DNA of 64,000 bases, taken from assembly GCF_043951915.1 (NCBI RefSeq), contig NZ_JBINJD010000006.1, positions 1 through 64,000 of the forward strand, given 5' to 3'. Shown here piece by piece: positions 41,101 to 48,945 of the stretch. A program made the translations under genes and the position numbers. Numbering within the stretch: position 1 is the stretch's first letter; every line of letters begins with the position of its first letter. The DNA comes from Alienimonas sp043951915 (GTDB lineage: Bacteria > Planctomycetota > Planctomycetia > Planctomycetales > Planctomycetaceae). Below the pieces are notes generated by a model. It had not been told where the DNA came from. It made no database searches and saw only the letters and a program-made list of their open reading frames with translations.

Positions 41101-43211
41101 TTCGCCTCATCTGGGAGGCCGGGGGCCGCGAGGGGGCCTCCGCCCCGGCCGTCGCCGGCCGCGAGGCCGTGGACGCCCTCGCCGAAACGTGGCTGGCCGA
41201 CGCGGCCGACGGCCTGCCCCCGACCGCCCCCGCTGCGGAATTGCTCCCCTTCCACCCGGCGATCGCCGAGGCGACCTTGGATTGGGCGGAGGCCGCTCTC
41301 GCCGCCGCGGACGCCGCAACGCCCGCCGGCCGGGCGGGGGCGGCGGAATTGGTCCTCCTCCGGCTCGCCGACAACCGCGACGACGCCGTCGCCGAGCGGG
41401 CCGAGGCGTTGCTTGGGAGTCTGCGGGAGTTAGGGGGCGAGTCTGCGGGAGACAATGCGGAGTCCGCCGCCGTTCTGGAGGCGCTGGCGGGTGATCTGCA
41501 GGTCCGTCCGCCGTCCGCCCTGCCGGCCCCGGCGACGGTGCGGCCGTTCTTCCGCTCCCACGTGCTGGTGGCCTCCGGCGACGGCACCCGGCTGGACGTG
41601 CTGAACGTCGGCGCCGCGGACGCCTCCGGCGTCCGGCCGACGGTCGCGGCCCGCTTCCCGCTGCTGGGCGACACGCCGTACTCGACCGCCCGGCAACTCA
41701 TCCAGATGCGGGGGCAGCAGGCGTTCCTCTCCTACGGCGCCGGGGGGACGACGGCCCGACCGGCGGTGGCGGCGGCGGGCGGCGTGATCTTCGCCGTAAC
41801 CCGCGGCGCCGTGGCGGCGTTGCACCCGCAATCCGGCGCCACGCTGTGGAGCCGCCCGGTCGAGGGCGCCGAGCCGGCCGCCCCCGGCGATCTGGCCCTG
41901 GGCGTGCCGGCGCATACCGAAGGCGGGCCGCGGACGATGCAGCGGGCCGCCCGCTGGGCCCGGACCACCTCACGGCGGCCGCTCAGCGGGGTGGTCGCCG
42001 CGAACGCCGAGGTCGTGGTCGTGCTGGAGGACCGCGTCCTCACCGTGCTGGACGCCCTGACCGGCGAGACGATCTGGGTTCGCCGTCGGCTGGAGCCGGA
42101 GGACGCCGTCGCCGTGGCGACCTCCACCGCCGTGATCGTGACCCCCCGCAGTAGCGCCGGGGAGGGCGGACTGGCCCTGACGGCCCGCGAGGGCGCTCCG
42201 CTGGAGGCCGCCGACCGGGCGTTGAACGTCGCCGCCCGGGCGCTGGCGATCGCCGGGGCGGGCGTCGTGCACGTCGTGGAGGGCCCGGCGGGCGGGTACT
42301 TCTTCACCTCCTGGGATCCGGGCAACGACCGCCCGCTGTGGATCCGCGGGGTCGACAGCGAGGCGAAGATGATCGTCCTGCCCGAGGCCGGCCCGCCGAC
42401 GGCGGTGATCGTCACCCCCGACGACGGGGACGAGGACACGGAGGACGACGGCCTGCTGGTGGACCTCCGCACCGGGGCCTCGACGGTGCTGGGCGGGGTG
42501 AACACCGGCGGGGCATCGCTGGCGGCGCTGTCCGACGCCGACCGCGTGCTGCTGGTCGCCCGGCCCAGCCGCGGCTCCTCCCGGCAGTACAGCATCGACG
42601 ATCTGCCCACCACCACGATCGGCGGCACGCTGGACGTCTTCTCCCGCGGCGGCGGACGGCTGTGGCGGACGAACGCCCCCGGCGTCGAACTGCTGCACGA
42701 CGGCATCGACCGGGCCGCGTTCGTCACGCTGCTGACCGCGGAGAAAGACGCCCCGCGGGGGCAGCTCACCGAGGTGGAGGTCCTCGCCCTCGATAAAGCG
42801 ACCGGCCGGGAGCTGTTGCGGACCGTCGTCCCGGTGCTCGACGAGTTGGAGCAGAGCGCCGTGACGCCCGCCGGCGACGCCCTGCACCTGTGGAACACGA
42901 ACGCCCGCACCCAGGAGTACTGGCGGGTGCGGCTCCTCCCGGTCGAGCCCGCCGCCGAGCCCGCGGCGGCCGACGGGGAAGATTCATCCGGCGAGGAGGA
43001 CGCAATCGATGCGGCGTCCGCCGAGATTCTCCCCGGGGCCGCGGCCCGCATGGCTGCCCAACGGCGGGAGGCGGCCCGGGAGCCGCAGCGTCGGCGGGCG
43101 ATCGAACGGTTCCAGGCCCGCGGCGAGGCGGAGGCCCGGTTCAGGGCGGCCCGCGAGGCGCTGGAACGGGACGCGCTGCGGCGGCGATTGGATGCCGGCC
43201 CGCCGCGCTGA
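38112..43211 (+). CDS. Giant exported PQQ-like beta-propeller protein (about 1,700 residues)
   Basis: A 1699-residue protein from GTG 38112 (VSHPFRLGSRRPDPGRGVRR). A long basic N-region leads to a hydrophobic export segment (RAVGLLSVAAAAFAPAGLVP). Residues 90-320 are helical and repeat-like, suggesting a TPR-type module (LLFILGEAEGEVVRLSNGRS). Two propeller regions follow: about 370-830 (GVVAVDAVTGEVQWRSRDSG, YRLDTGRLDWEVGGTL, LYGLDLLTGEPLWPSRPPER) and 1130-1620 (VAALHPQSGATLWSRPVEGA, VLTVLDALTGETIWVRRRLE), separated by an Ala/Pro-rich helical stretch. The C-terminus is a charged coiled coil. Predicted periplasmic or envelope scaffold; no catalytic motif seen. Confidence 0.85.
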   Translation: MSHPFRLGSRRPDPGRGVRRGGRPSAGGLRATALRAVGLLSVAAAAFAPAGLVPSARGQQPLGLLEEFENGTGEEAARPLAEPAAGAGRYDFPAEDGEADSVDARFPQNPERVRQLKAISRAIEAGDWDRASDALLFILGEAEGEVVRLSNGRSATVVDEARRLFEQFPAGERRALERRLGGAARQALDEAVANGDAAAIRDVAVRFPTTDAARDARVRLALLHLDRGEPGLAVRGFVDLLRNAEHAAFLLNDPRRRAAVVAAFARGGSPELAAELWAATSPAAREALGLPPAAEADGVPAALAGADAAGEGVPPARIEDPLLVPRWSVPIVADPTEREDFREAVDRLQRSGAALLPVWEPLTVTVGGRDLALSRTTAGVVAVDAVTGEVQWRSRDSGLAVRGASQRRMSYQRSRSQSEAERNETVSAVYREAAFGKLTTDGARVFLLEADEDPAGPPISLTGRSPGALGRPVRLVAYRLDTGRLDWEVGGTLRDEPFDLPLAGWRPLAAPTVDGGDLFVVAERVAAEGLRRIDLFCLDPVTGRARWHRNVATAEASINEDPVRAEWGAWCVVERGVIVVPTTVGWVAGVDRLTREVLWVERVYEQQDVGGGGFRNLRIGMNSANVLPQALKDYWRPGPPRVLGRKLIVTPPGEDRLYGLDLLTGEPLWPSRPPERRRDWKAVAALLPGSVFAGNKALGKPTAEEGAFVLVGPASLAAVSLVDGAARVWTYTLPKELGRPSGMPLVAGGRLLVPVSGGALITLDAATGERVEISRRTDAGGPARGLGALGVSGGRLLSVGPSGFVGFEDRAGLAADLAAAADSGAPAGPLLALREAELLRTARKTAEVLAKLDAIRGDAPLDAPPPGLSPADAERYRSLLRATLRDAILGAPGEPSPEPDRQDELLDRLASLADTPAREIAAARLRADRLRVRGEPAKAVATLSELMKDRLREGAVPDANPLAPAAEGGAPPPPAAEPDAPAPDAEVRLSRDVSRALRLIWEAGGREGASAPAVAGREAVDALAETWLADAADGLPPTAPAAELLPFHPAIAEATLDWAEAALAAADAATPAGRAGAAELVLLRLADNRDDAVAERAEALLGSLRELGGESAGDNAESAAVLEALAGDLQVRPPSALPAPATVRPFFRSHVLVASGDGTRLDVLNVGAADASGVRPTVAARFPLLGDTPYSTARQLIQMRGQQAFLSYGAGGTTARPAVAAAGGVIFAVTRGAVAALHPQSGATLWSRPVEGAEPAAPGDLALGVPAHTEGGPRTMQRAARWARTTSRRPLSGVVAANAEVVVVLEDRVLTVLDALTGETIWVRRRLEPEDAVAVATSTAVIVTPRSSAGEGGLALTAREGAPLEAADRALNVAARALAIAGAGVVHVVEGPAGGYFFTSWDPGNDRPLWIRGVDSEAKMIVLPEAGPPTAVIVTPDDGDEDTEDDGLLVDLRTGASTVLGGVNTGGASLAALSDADRVLLVARPSRGSSRQYSIDDLPTTTIGGTLDVFSRGGGRLWRTNAPGVELLHDGIDRAAFVTLLTAEKDAPRGQLTEVEVLALDKATGRELLRTVVPVLDELEQSAVTPAGDALHLWNTNARTQEYWRVRLLPVEPAAEPAAADGEDSSGEEDAIDAASAEILPGAAARMAAQRREAAREPQRRRAIERFQARGEAEARFRAAREALERDALRRRLDAGPPR

Positions 43212-43230
43212 CGAACGCCGCGACGATCGC

Positions 43231-43236
43231 TAGGGT
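43231..43236 (+). promoter_or_regulatory. Candidate -10 element (TAGGGT) for purA
   Basis: TAGGGT lies 77 nt before the purA ATG inside GCTAGGGTGGGGCG, a 14-nt string that also occurs just before the gene at 49872. The exact match suggests either a shared promoter type or a small dispersed repeat. Confidence 0.35.
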
Positions 43237-43313
43237 GGGGCGTCGGCGCGCGGCGCGAACCGCGCGTCGTTCGTCTTTTTGCCGCTCAACCCCCCGCCCA
43301 GAGTTTCGTCCGG

Positions 43314-44630
43314 ATGCCCGCCACCAGCGTGATCGGTTTGCAGTGGGGGGACGAGGCGAAGGGGAAGTTCGTCGACGTCCTCACCGATCAGCACGACGTC
43401 GTCTGCCGCTACCTCGGCGGGAACAACGCCGGACACACGGTCGTGTTCGACGGCAAGACGTTCAAACTCAGCCTGCTGCCCGCCGGGGTGCTGCACCCGG
43501 GCAAGACCGCGGTGATCGCCACCGGCGTGGTGCTTGACCCGGCGGCCCTGCTCAACGAGATGGACCGGGCCGAGCAGTCGATGGGCGGCCCCGTCCCGCC
43601 GGAGGGCACGGAGCTGCTGATCTCCGACCGGGCCCACCTGATCTTCCCCTGGCACCTCGCCGAGGACGCCGCCCTCGAAACCGACCGCGGCGACGCCGGC
43701 CAGCAGAAGATCGGCACCACGCTCCGCGGCATCGGCCCCTGCTACCGGGACAAGGCCGGCCGCACCCACGCCGTGCGGGCCGGCGACCTGCTGCGGCCGG
43801 ACCGCTTCCGCCGGCGGGTCGCGGAGGTGTGCGCTTTCAAGAACCGCCTGCTTGGGGCCATGACCGCCTCGGCCGGGAAGGGGGACTTCGAACCGTTCGA
43901 CGCGGACGAAATCGCCGACCGCTACCTCGGCTTCGCGGAGCGGCTGGGCCCGTACCTCACGGACACCACCGCCTACCTGCTGAACGCCGTTGACAGCGGG
44001 AAGAGCATTCTGTTCGAGGCCGCCCAGGGCTCGATGCTGGACATCGATCACGGCACCTTCCCCTACGTGACCAGTTCGAACAGCTCCGGCTGCGGGGTGC
44101 ACCCCGGCAGCGGCGTGCCGGAGCGGCACCTCGACACGATGCTCGGCGTGGTCAAGGCCTACAGCACCCGGGTCGGCGGCGGGCCGTTCGTGACGGAACT
44201 GGAGGACGAGACCGGCGACCGCATCCGCACCCGCGGCAACGAGTTCGGCACCGTCACCGGCCGGCCGCGGCGCTGCGGCTGGTTCGACGCCGTCGCCGCC
44301 CGCTACGCCGCCCGCCTCTCCGGCGTGGACGCCCTTGCCGTCAGCCTGCTCGACGTGCTGGATGGCTTCGAGGAGGTGAAAATTTGCGAGGCCTACGAGC
44401 TGAACGGCCAACGCACGACCGACTTCCCCAGCCACGCCGACGACCTCGCCGAGGCGACGCCGGTCTACCGCACGCTTCCCGGCTGGAGCGAGGACACGAC
44501 GGGCTGCCGCACCTACGCCGACCTCCCGGCGAACGCCCGCACCTACCTGGAAACGGTCGCCGAGGTGCTGGGCACGGAGTTGAAATACGTCGGCGTCGGC
44601 CCGGACCGGGCTCAGACCATCCGGGTGTGA
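43314..44630 (+). CDS. purA: Adenylosuccinate synthetase
   Basis: Joins IMP and aspartate with GTP, the first committed step to AMP. It has 438 residues, the standard length. The glycine-rich P-loop near the start reads LQWGDEAKGKFVDVL (family GDEGKGK; here Ala for the first Gly), followed by GGNNAGHTVVF with the catalytic His. Further segments are IGTTLRGIGPCYRDKAGR, LFEAAQGSMLDIDHGTFPYV, TRVGGGPFVTELED, TGRPRRCGWFDAVA and VGVGPDRAQTI. The preceding 100 bp carry a candidate -10 box. Confidence 0.96.
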   Translation: MPATSVIGLQWGDEAKGKFVDVLTDQHDVVCRYLGGNNAGHTVVFDGKTFKLSLLPAGVLHPGKTAVIATGVVLDPAALLNEMDRAEQSMGGPVPPEGTELLISDRAHLIFPWHLAEDAALETDRGDAGQQKIGTTLRGIGPCYRDKAGRTHAVRAGDLLRPDRFRRRVAEVCAFKNRLLGAMTASAGKGDFEPFDADEIADRYLGFAERLGPYLTDTTAYLLNAVDSGKSILFEAAQGSMLDIDHGTFPYVTSSNSSGCGVHPGSGVPERHLDTMLGVVKAYSTRVGGGPFVTELEDETGDRIRTRGNEFGTVTGRPRRCGWFDAVAARYAARLSGVDALAVSLLDVLDGFEEVKICEAYELNGQRTTDFPSHADDLAEATPVYRTLPGWSEDTTGCRTYADLPANARTYLETVAEVLGTELKYVGVGPDRAQTIRV

Positions 44631-44746
44631 GGCCGCCCGGGCGGGGGCTCGGCCGGCCCGGTTGGGCGCCGCCGACGGGCCTCCGGTAGAGTGCGGTGCC
44701 GCACCCGGCGGGCGGGGGCGATCTCAACACCGACGAGGGCGAGCCG

Positions 44747-45844
44747 ATGACGCGACGCGCCGGGGACGACGAGGGAGAGGACGCCGGCCCGCTGCTGGAC
44801 GAGGTTCCCCTCAAACTTCGACCGCGGTTCTTGGAGATCGTGGAACGGACCGACGCGGTCTGCGACGCCCACCTGACGGACGAGTACCGCGGCCTCTGCC
44901 GGGCGATGACCGCCGCGCTCTGCCAGGAGGGGGCTCCGGTCGGCCGCGGGAAGGCGGAGAGTTGGGCGGCGGGAGTGGTCTACAGCGTTGGCTCGGTCAA
45001 CTTCCTCACCGACCCCTCGCAAGACCCGCACCTGCGAGCCGAGGAGATCGCGGCGGCGTGCGGCGTCTCCCCGGCCACGATGTACAACAAGGCGAGGGTC
45101 CTGCGGGAGGGGTTGGACCTCTCCCCGCTGGACCCGGAGTGGATGCTGTCGGAGCGTCGGAAGCGGAGTCCGCTGGCGGCGTTCGGTGGGCCGGCGCCCG
45201 GGGCGGGGGATCCGGAGGAAGTCCATCTGCTTGAGTACGAGATCACCGAGGAACCGTTTCCGGACGCCTACTTGGAAGCGCTGCCGTCGGCCGAGCGGGA
45301 GGCGATCGAAGCCGTCGGCGCCGCGGCCCTCGCCGGGGAGGCGGCGCGGCGGCTGCCGGAGATCCGGACCCTGATCGACCGCCATCCGGACCACCCGCCG
45401 CTCCGGAACTTTCTGTGCGTCGCCCTGCAAACTGCCGGCCGCGGGAAAGAGGCGGACGCGGAGATCGAACGCACTTACCGCCGGTTCCCGCAGTATCTAT
45501 TCGCTCGACTGAACTATGCCCACCGACTCCTCGACGCGGATCGAGCCGACGAGGTGCCGGCGGTGTTCGAGAACCGCCTGGCCTTGGCGTGGCTGTACCC
45601 GGAACGGGAGGGACGCTTTCACGTCAGCGAGTTTCTTGGGTTCCACGTCCTGATGGGGCAGTACCACGGGGCGATCGGCGATTACGACGCGGCGCAAGCG
45701 GACCTGGAAATGTGCGAGCAGATCGCCCCGGACCACCCGGGGGTGGATCGCCTGCGAACCCAATTAGCGATGGTTCACTACGCCGTCGCCCTGGCGAGGG
45801 CCCCCCGACGCGGTCGCGGGCGGCGGAGACGCGGTCCCCGCTAA
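44747..45844 (+). CDS. DUF6398-like protein with helix-turn-helix and TPR-like repeats
   Basis: A 365-residue protein. ATG 44747 is chosen because GAGGG lies 8 nt before it; a GTG at 44696 is possible. The N-terminal 120 residues (FLEIVERTDAVCDAHLTDEY, RGLCRAMTAALC, ESWAAGVVYSVGSVNFLTDP) match my recollection of DUF6398, which ends in a helix-turn-helix-like piece (AEEIAAACGVSPATMYNKAR). Residues 200-330 look like degenerate TPR helices (LRNFLCVALQTAGRGKEADA, YHGAIGDYDAAQADLEMCEQ). The C-terminus is very basic. Possibly a DNA- or RNA-binding regulator or SEC-C-type relative; function unknown. Confidence 0.65.
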   Translation: MTRRAGDDEGEDAGPLLDEVPLKLRPRFLEIVERTDAVCDAHLTDEYRGLCRAMTAALCQEGAPVGRGKAESWAAGVVYSVGSVNFLTDPSQDPHLRAEEIAAACGVSPATMYNKARVLREGLDLSPLDPEWMLSERRKRSPLAAFGGPAPGAGDPEEVHLLEYEITEEPFPDAYLEALPSAEREAIEAVGAAALAGEAARRLPEIRTLIDRHPDHPPLRNFLCVALQTAGRGKEADAEIERTYRRFPQYLFARLNYAHRLLDADRADEVPAVFENRLALAWLYPEREGRFHVSEFLGFHVLMGQYHGAIGDYDAAQADLEMCEQIAPDHPGVDRLRTQLAMVHYAVALARAPRRGRGRRRRGPR

Positions 45845-45875
45845 CGCGGTTCCTGCAAGTCCGTAGCGGCTGATA

Positions 45876-45956
45876 CCAGCCCGATGCGCAAGCATCGGCT
45901 GTCGGCGCAGCCGTCGGGGAGAACGCGGCGCCGCCGGAGCTTGCGCTCCGGGCTGG
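45876..45956. repeat. Intergenic inverted repeat, family E
   Basis: Arms 45876-45899 (ccagcccgatgcgcaagcat...) and 45933-45956 (...gcttgcgctccgggctgg) pair over 24 bp with four mismatches around a 33-nt loop. The element lies between convergent genes and could also act as a terminator. Only one copy is in the window. Confidence 0.75.
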
Positions 45957-46003
45957 GATTGCTGCGATCAGTCACCGGGAAACGCGCTCACGGGGGCGGT
46001 CCC

Positions 46004-46912
46004 TCAGCGCTTGCACGCGATCCGCAGGTAGCGTCGCAGCTTGGCCCAGCGGAGCAGGTGGCGGGGGTATTCGCGGACGGCCCGGCGGTAGACCGCCCGG
46101 GCGTCGGCGTAGCGTCCCGCCCGGGCCAGCGCCCCGAACTGGGTGAGGAAGAAGTCGCTCTGGTACTCCCGCCGCATCGTCATCATCTCCGCCGGCAGGA
46201 CGGCGGGGTCGAACAGGGCGTCGGCGGCCTGCGTGGAGGCCGATTCCAGCCCCTTGATGTCGTGCCGCAGGCTGTCCGGGTGTTTGAGGGCGGCGAGAAC
46301 CGGCTCCGGGAATGACGCGCACCGCCCGGTCGCCAGCAACTGGGCGACCAGCACGACGTCCTCATGGTGATGCACGCCCTCCGGGAAGCGGAGCTGCGCG
46401 AACCGCTCCCGACGGATCACCGCGGCGCCGAGTCGTACGCTGCCGAGCTTCCGTCGCAGGAACCGCTTAAAGTTCATCCGGTTCGATTCGCTCAGCGGCT
46501 TGGCCGGCCGCGGGGTCCGTTTGCCCTCGGGGGTGACCGCCTCGTAGCCGCCGAAGATCAGGTCGAAGGTTCCGTCGGCCGCCCCCGCCCGGCGGAAGCG
46601 CTCCAGCGCCCCGGGGAGCAACCGGTCGTCGGCGTCGAGGAACAGCAGATAGTCGCCGGTCGCCTCCGCCGCCCCGCGGTTTCTCGCCGCGGACGGCCCG
46701 GCGTTCTCCTGCCGCACGGACCGGACGCGGCCGCGGTCGTCGTCCGGCAGGTCGGCGAGGAACCGCTCCATGACCGCGGGCGTGTCGTCGGTGGAGCCGT
46801 CGTCGACGACGATCGTCTCGTAATCGTCGCCCGGCTGCTCCAGGACCGACTCCAACGCCGCGCGGAGAAACCGCCCGTAGTTGTAGGTCGGAACGACGAC
46901 GCTAAAGAGCAC
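46004..46912 (-). CDS. Family 2 glycosyltransferase
   Basis: A 302-residue GT-A enzyme. The GTG at 46912 is chosen because the family start (VLFSVVVPTYNYGRFLRAAL) follows immediately; an ATG at 47062 would add 50 residues of unlike sequence. VVDDGSTDDTPAV (nucleotide binding) and LFLDADDRLLPGALERF (metal-binding DxD) are intact, as is the acceptor-side segment FPEGVHHHEDVVLVAQLL. No membrane segment is visible. The C-terminal 60 residues are basic and helical. It would transfer a sugar in surface polysaccharide or glycan synthesis. No other glycan genes are adjacent. Confidence 0.87.
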   Translation of the reverse strand: MLFSVVVPTYNYGRFLRAALESVLEQPGDDYETIVVDDGSTDDTPAVMERFLADLPDDDRGRVRSVRQENAGPSAARNRGAAEATGDYLLFLDADDRLLPGALERFRRAGAADGTFDLIFGGYEAVTPEGKRTPRPAKPLSESNRMNFKRFLRRKLGSVRLGAAVIRRERFAQLRFPEGVHHHEDVVLVAQLLATGRCASFPEPVLAALKHPDSLRHDIKGLESASTQAADALFDPAVLPAEMMTMRREYQSDFFLTQFGALARAGRYADARAVYRRAVREYPRHLLRWAKLRRYLRIACKR

Positions 46913-47146
46913 GGCAAACAGCTGCGGGGACGGCGCCCGCCCGGGACGGCGGGCGATGCGGGGCGGACGGACGATTGAACTGCGCGAGCCCCGCTGTGGA
47001 AAGGCGGAGCGGACGCCCCCGCCAGTTTGAAGCGAGAGCTCGACGGGCGATTCGTTCGTCACGCTTCGCCGCGGGGTCTCCCCCCGCTTGCGCCGCTCTG
47101 CAGAACCTCTCCGTCGGGGGCGACGTGCGGGGCGTCGCCGGTCAGT

Positions 47147-47362
47147 TCAGGGCCTGCCTGAGACGGTGCGGGAGGCGCCGAATTCGTCGACCTGCCGCTC
47201 GGCCTCGTCCCGGGTGATGCCGTATCGCTCCTGAACCTTGCCGATCAACACGTCCCGCTGGCCGTCGACCACGTCGAGGTCGTCGTCGGTCAGCTTGCCC
47301 CACTCAGTCTTCGCTTTGCCCTTGAGTTGCTTCCAGTTGCCGGCGACTCGGTCCCAGTTCAT
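47147..47362 (-). CDS. CsbD-family stress-response protein
   Basis: A 71-residue protein from ATG 47362 (MNWDRVAGNWKQLKGKAKTE), then WGKLTDDDLDVVDGQRDVLI and GKVQERYGITRDEAERQVDE. The pattern W-x(5)-GxWKQxKGxxxxxWGKLTDDDL...G is the CsbD hallmark. In Bacillus CsbD belongs to the sigma-B general stress regulon; the molecular role is unknown. It is probably natively flexible. It is divergent from sucC with a 304-bp gap. The 20-residue C-terminal tail is variable. Confidence 0.9.
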   Translation of the reverse strand: MNWDRVAGNWKQLKGKAKTEWGKLTDDDLDVVDGQRDVLIGKVQERYGITRDEAERQVDEFGASRTVSGRP

Positions 47363-47654
47363 CGGTCTGTCCCTTCTTCGAACGAGGTTGGGGATCCTCG
47401 GGCGGACGGCCGGACGGTGAAGGCCGGGTCGGCCGAGGAGCACATCCGCATCGTCGCCCCGACTTGGGGTGGGGGCATCGGGGGAGACGCCGTGCGGCCG
47501 CCCGGCGAACGTCCGGCGGGACCCCGGGGGCGATCCGGGGACGCTCCGGCCAGCGCAGCCGGGACGGGGGAGTTCTCGCGGACTCGGCGGCGGGTTCCCG
47601 CGTCGGCGTCCGGCGGACCGTCCCCGCACGCTTCCGCCTCCGCGTCCGCCCGTT
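47363..47654. other. Divergent intergenic region between csbD-like gene and sucC
   Basis: No coding potential that I trust. It must hold the promoters of both genes. GAACGAGG near 47379-47386 is within the csbD side. The only clear promoter-like element is TACCCT next to sucC (annotated separately). Confidence 0.35.
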
Positions 47655-47660
47655 TACCCT
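47655..47660 (+). promoter_or_regulatory. Candidate -10 element (TACCCT), 6 nt before sucC
   Basis: TTTACCCT ends 6 nt before the sucC ATG. There is no ribosome-binding site in the gap (cccgcc), so a leaderless transcript is suggested. Confidence 0.5.
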
Positions 47661-47666
47661 CCCGCC

Positions 47667-48854
47667 ATGAAGATTCACGAGTACCAGGCCAAGGAACTGT
47701 TCCGCGACGCCGGCGTGCCCACGCCGCGCGGCATCGTGTGTTCCTCGCCCGACGAAGTCGCCGCGGCCTTCGGCGAACTGGGCGGCAGCCTGGCCGTCGT
47801 GAAAAGCCAGATCCACGCCGGCGGCCGCGGCAAGGGCCGCTTCAAGGAGCACGCCGAGCAGGCCGGCGTCGTGCTGGTGAAGTCGGCCGAGGAGGCGAAG
47901 GAAAACGCCGCCCGGATGCTCGGCTCCACGCTGGTGACCATCCAGACCGGCGAGGAGGGCAAGAAGGTCAACACGCTGCTGGTCGAGGAGGGCCTCGACA
48001 TCGCCAGCGAGCTGTACGTCGCCGTCACCGTCGACCGCGACCGCCGCACGCCGATCCTGATCGCCTCCAGCGAGGGCGGGATGGACATCGAGGAGGTCGC
48101 CGAGAACACCCCCGAGAAGATCCTCAAGGTGGCCGTCGACGGCGGCTACGGCCTTCACGCCTTCCAGGCGACGGAGTTGGCCTTCCAGCTGGGCCTGGAG
48201 GGCAAGGCCGTCCGCAACGCCGCCAAATTCCTGCCGGCGTTGGTGCGGTTCTTCCTCGACTCCGACTGCGACATGGCGGAGGTCAACCCGCTGGTCGTCA
48301 CCGGCGCCGGCGACCTCGTCGCCCTGGACGCCAAGGTCAGCTTCGACGGCAACGCCCTGTTCCGCCACAAGAACCTCGGCGAGTACCGCGACCTGACCGA
48401 AGAGGACGAAAGCGAGATCCGCGCCGGCAAGGCGGGGCTCAGCTACGTCAAGCTCGACGGCAACATCGGCTGCCTGGTCAACGGGGCCGGGTTGGCGATG
48501 AGCACCATGGACCTGATCCAGCTGCACGGCGGGGAGCCGGCGAACTTCCTGGACGTCGGCGGCGGCGCCAGCGTCGAGGCGATCACCGAGGCGTTCGAGA
48601 TCATCCTCGCCGACCCGAACGTCAAAGCGATCCTCGTCAACATCTTCGGCGGGATCATGCGGTGCGATTACGTCGTGGAGGCCCTGCTGGAGGCCTACGA
48701 GAAGGTCGGCATCACCGTGCCGCTGGTCGTCCGGCTGGAGGGCACGAACGTGGAGAAGGCCCGCACGATGCTCGCCGACAGCGGCAAGGACATCGCCACC
48801 GCCGCCGACCTGACCGACGCCGCCCAGAAGGTCGTCGCGTCGCTGAGCGCCTGA
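47667..48854 (+). CDS. sucC: Succinyl-CoA synthetase beta subunit
   Basis: ADP/GDP-forming subunit of the TCA-cycle enzyme that makes ATP or GTP from succinyl-CoA. It has 395 residues, the family length. It starts MKIHEYQAKELFRDAGVPTP. The ATP-grasp domain includes VVKSQIHAGGRGKGRFKEHA and EVNPLVVTGAGDLVALDAKV; the C-terminal flavodoxin-like domain has CLVNGAGLAMSTMD, FLDVGGGASVEAITEAF and ILVNIFGGIMRCD. sucD follows at 91 bp. The start codon directly follows a -10-like box. Confidence 0.96.
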   Translation: MKIHEYQAKELFRDAGVPTPRGIVCSSPDEVAAAFGELGGSLAVVKSQIHAGGRGKGRFKEHAEQAGVVLVKSAEEAKENAARMLGSTLVTIQTGEEGKKVNTLLVEEGLDIASELYVAVTVDRDRRTPILIASSEGGMDIEEVAENTPEKILKVAVDGGYGLHAFQATELAFQLGLEGKAVRNAAKFLPALVRFFLDSDCDMAEVNPLVVTGAGDLVALDAKVSFDGNALFRHKNLGEYRDLTEEDESEIRAGKAGLSYVKLDGNIGCLVNGAGLAMSTMDLIQLHGGEPANFLDVGGGASVEAITEAFEIILADPNVKAILVNIFGGIMRCDYVVEALLEAYEKVGITVPLVVRLEGTNVEKARTMLADSGKDIATAADLTDAAQKVVASLSA

Positions 48855-48945
48855 TCCCCCGGCGTTTTCCGCCGGCGCTCGCGCCGACTCTCCTCACCCG
48901 CACCGATCCCGCCGTTCCCGGCGACCCCACAGCCCCGCCGCCCGC

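Noticed and set aside
38829..41255. Antisense open frame of about 800 codons inside the giant propeller gene
   Set aside because: Same shadow-frame composition; the plus-strand frame has regular propeller blade motifs.
46913..47062. N-terminal extension of the glycosyltransferase from ATG 47062
   Set aside because: The extra 50 residues are unlike any GT2 N-terminus; the family sequence starts right after GTG 46912.
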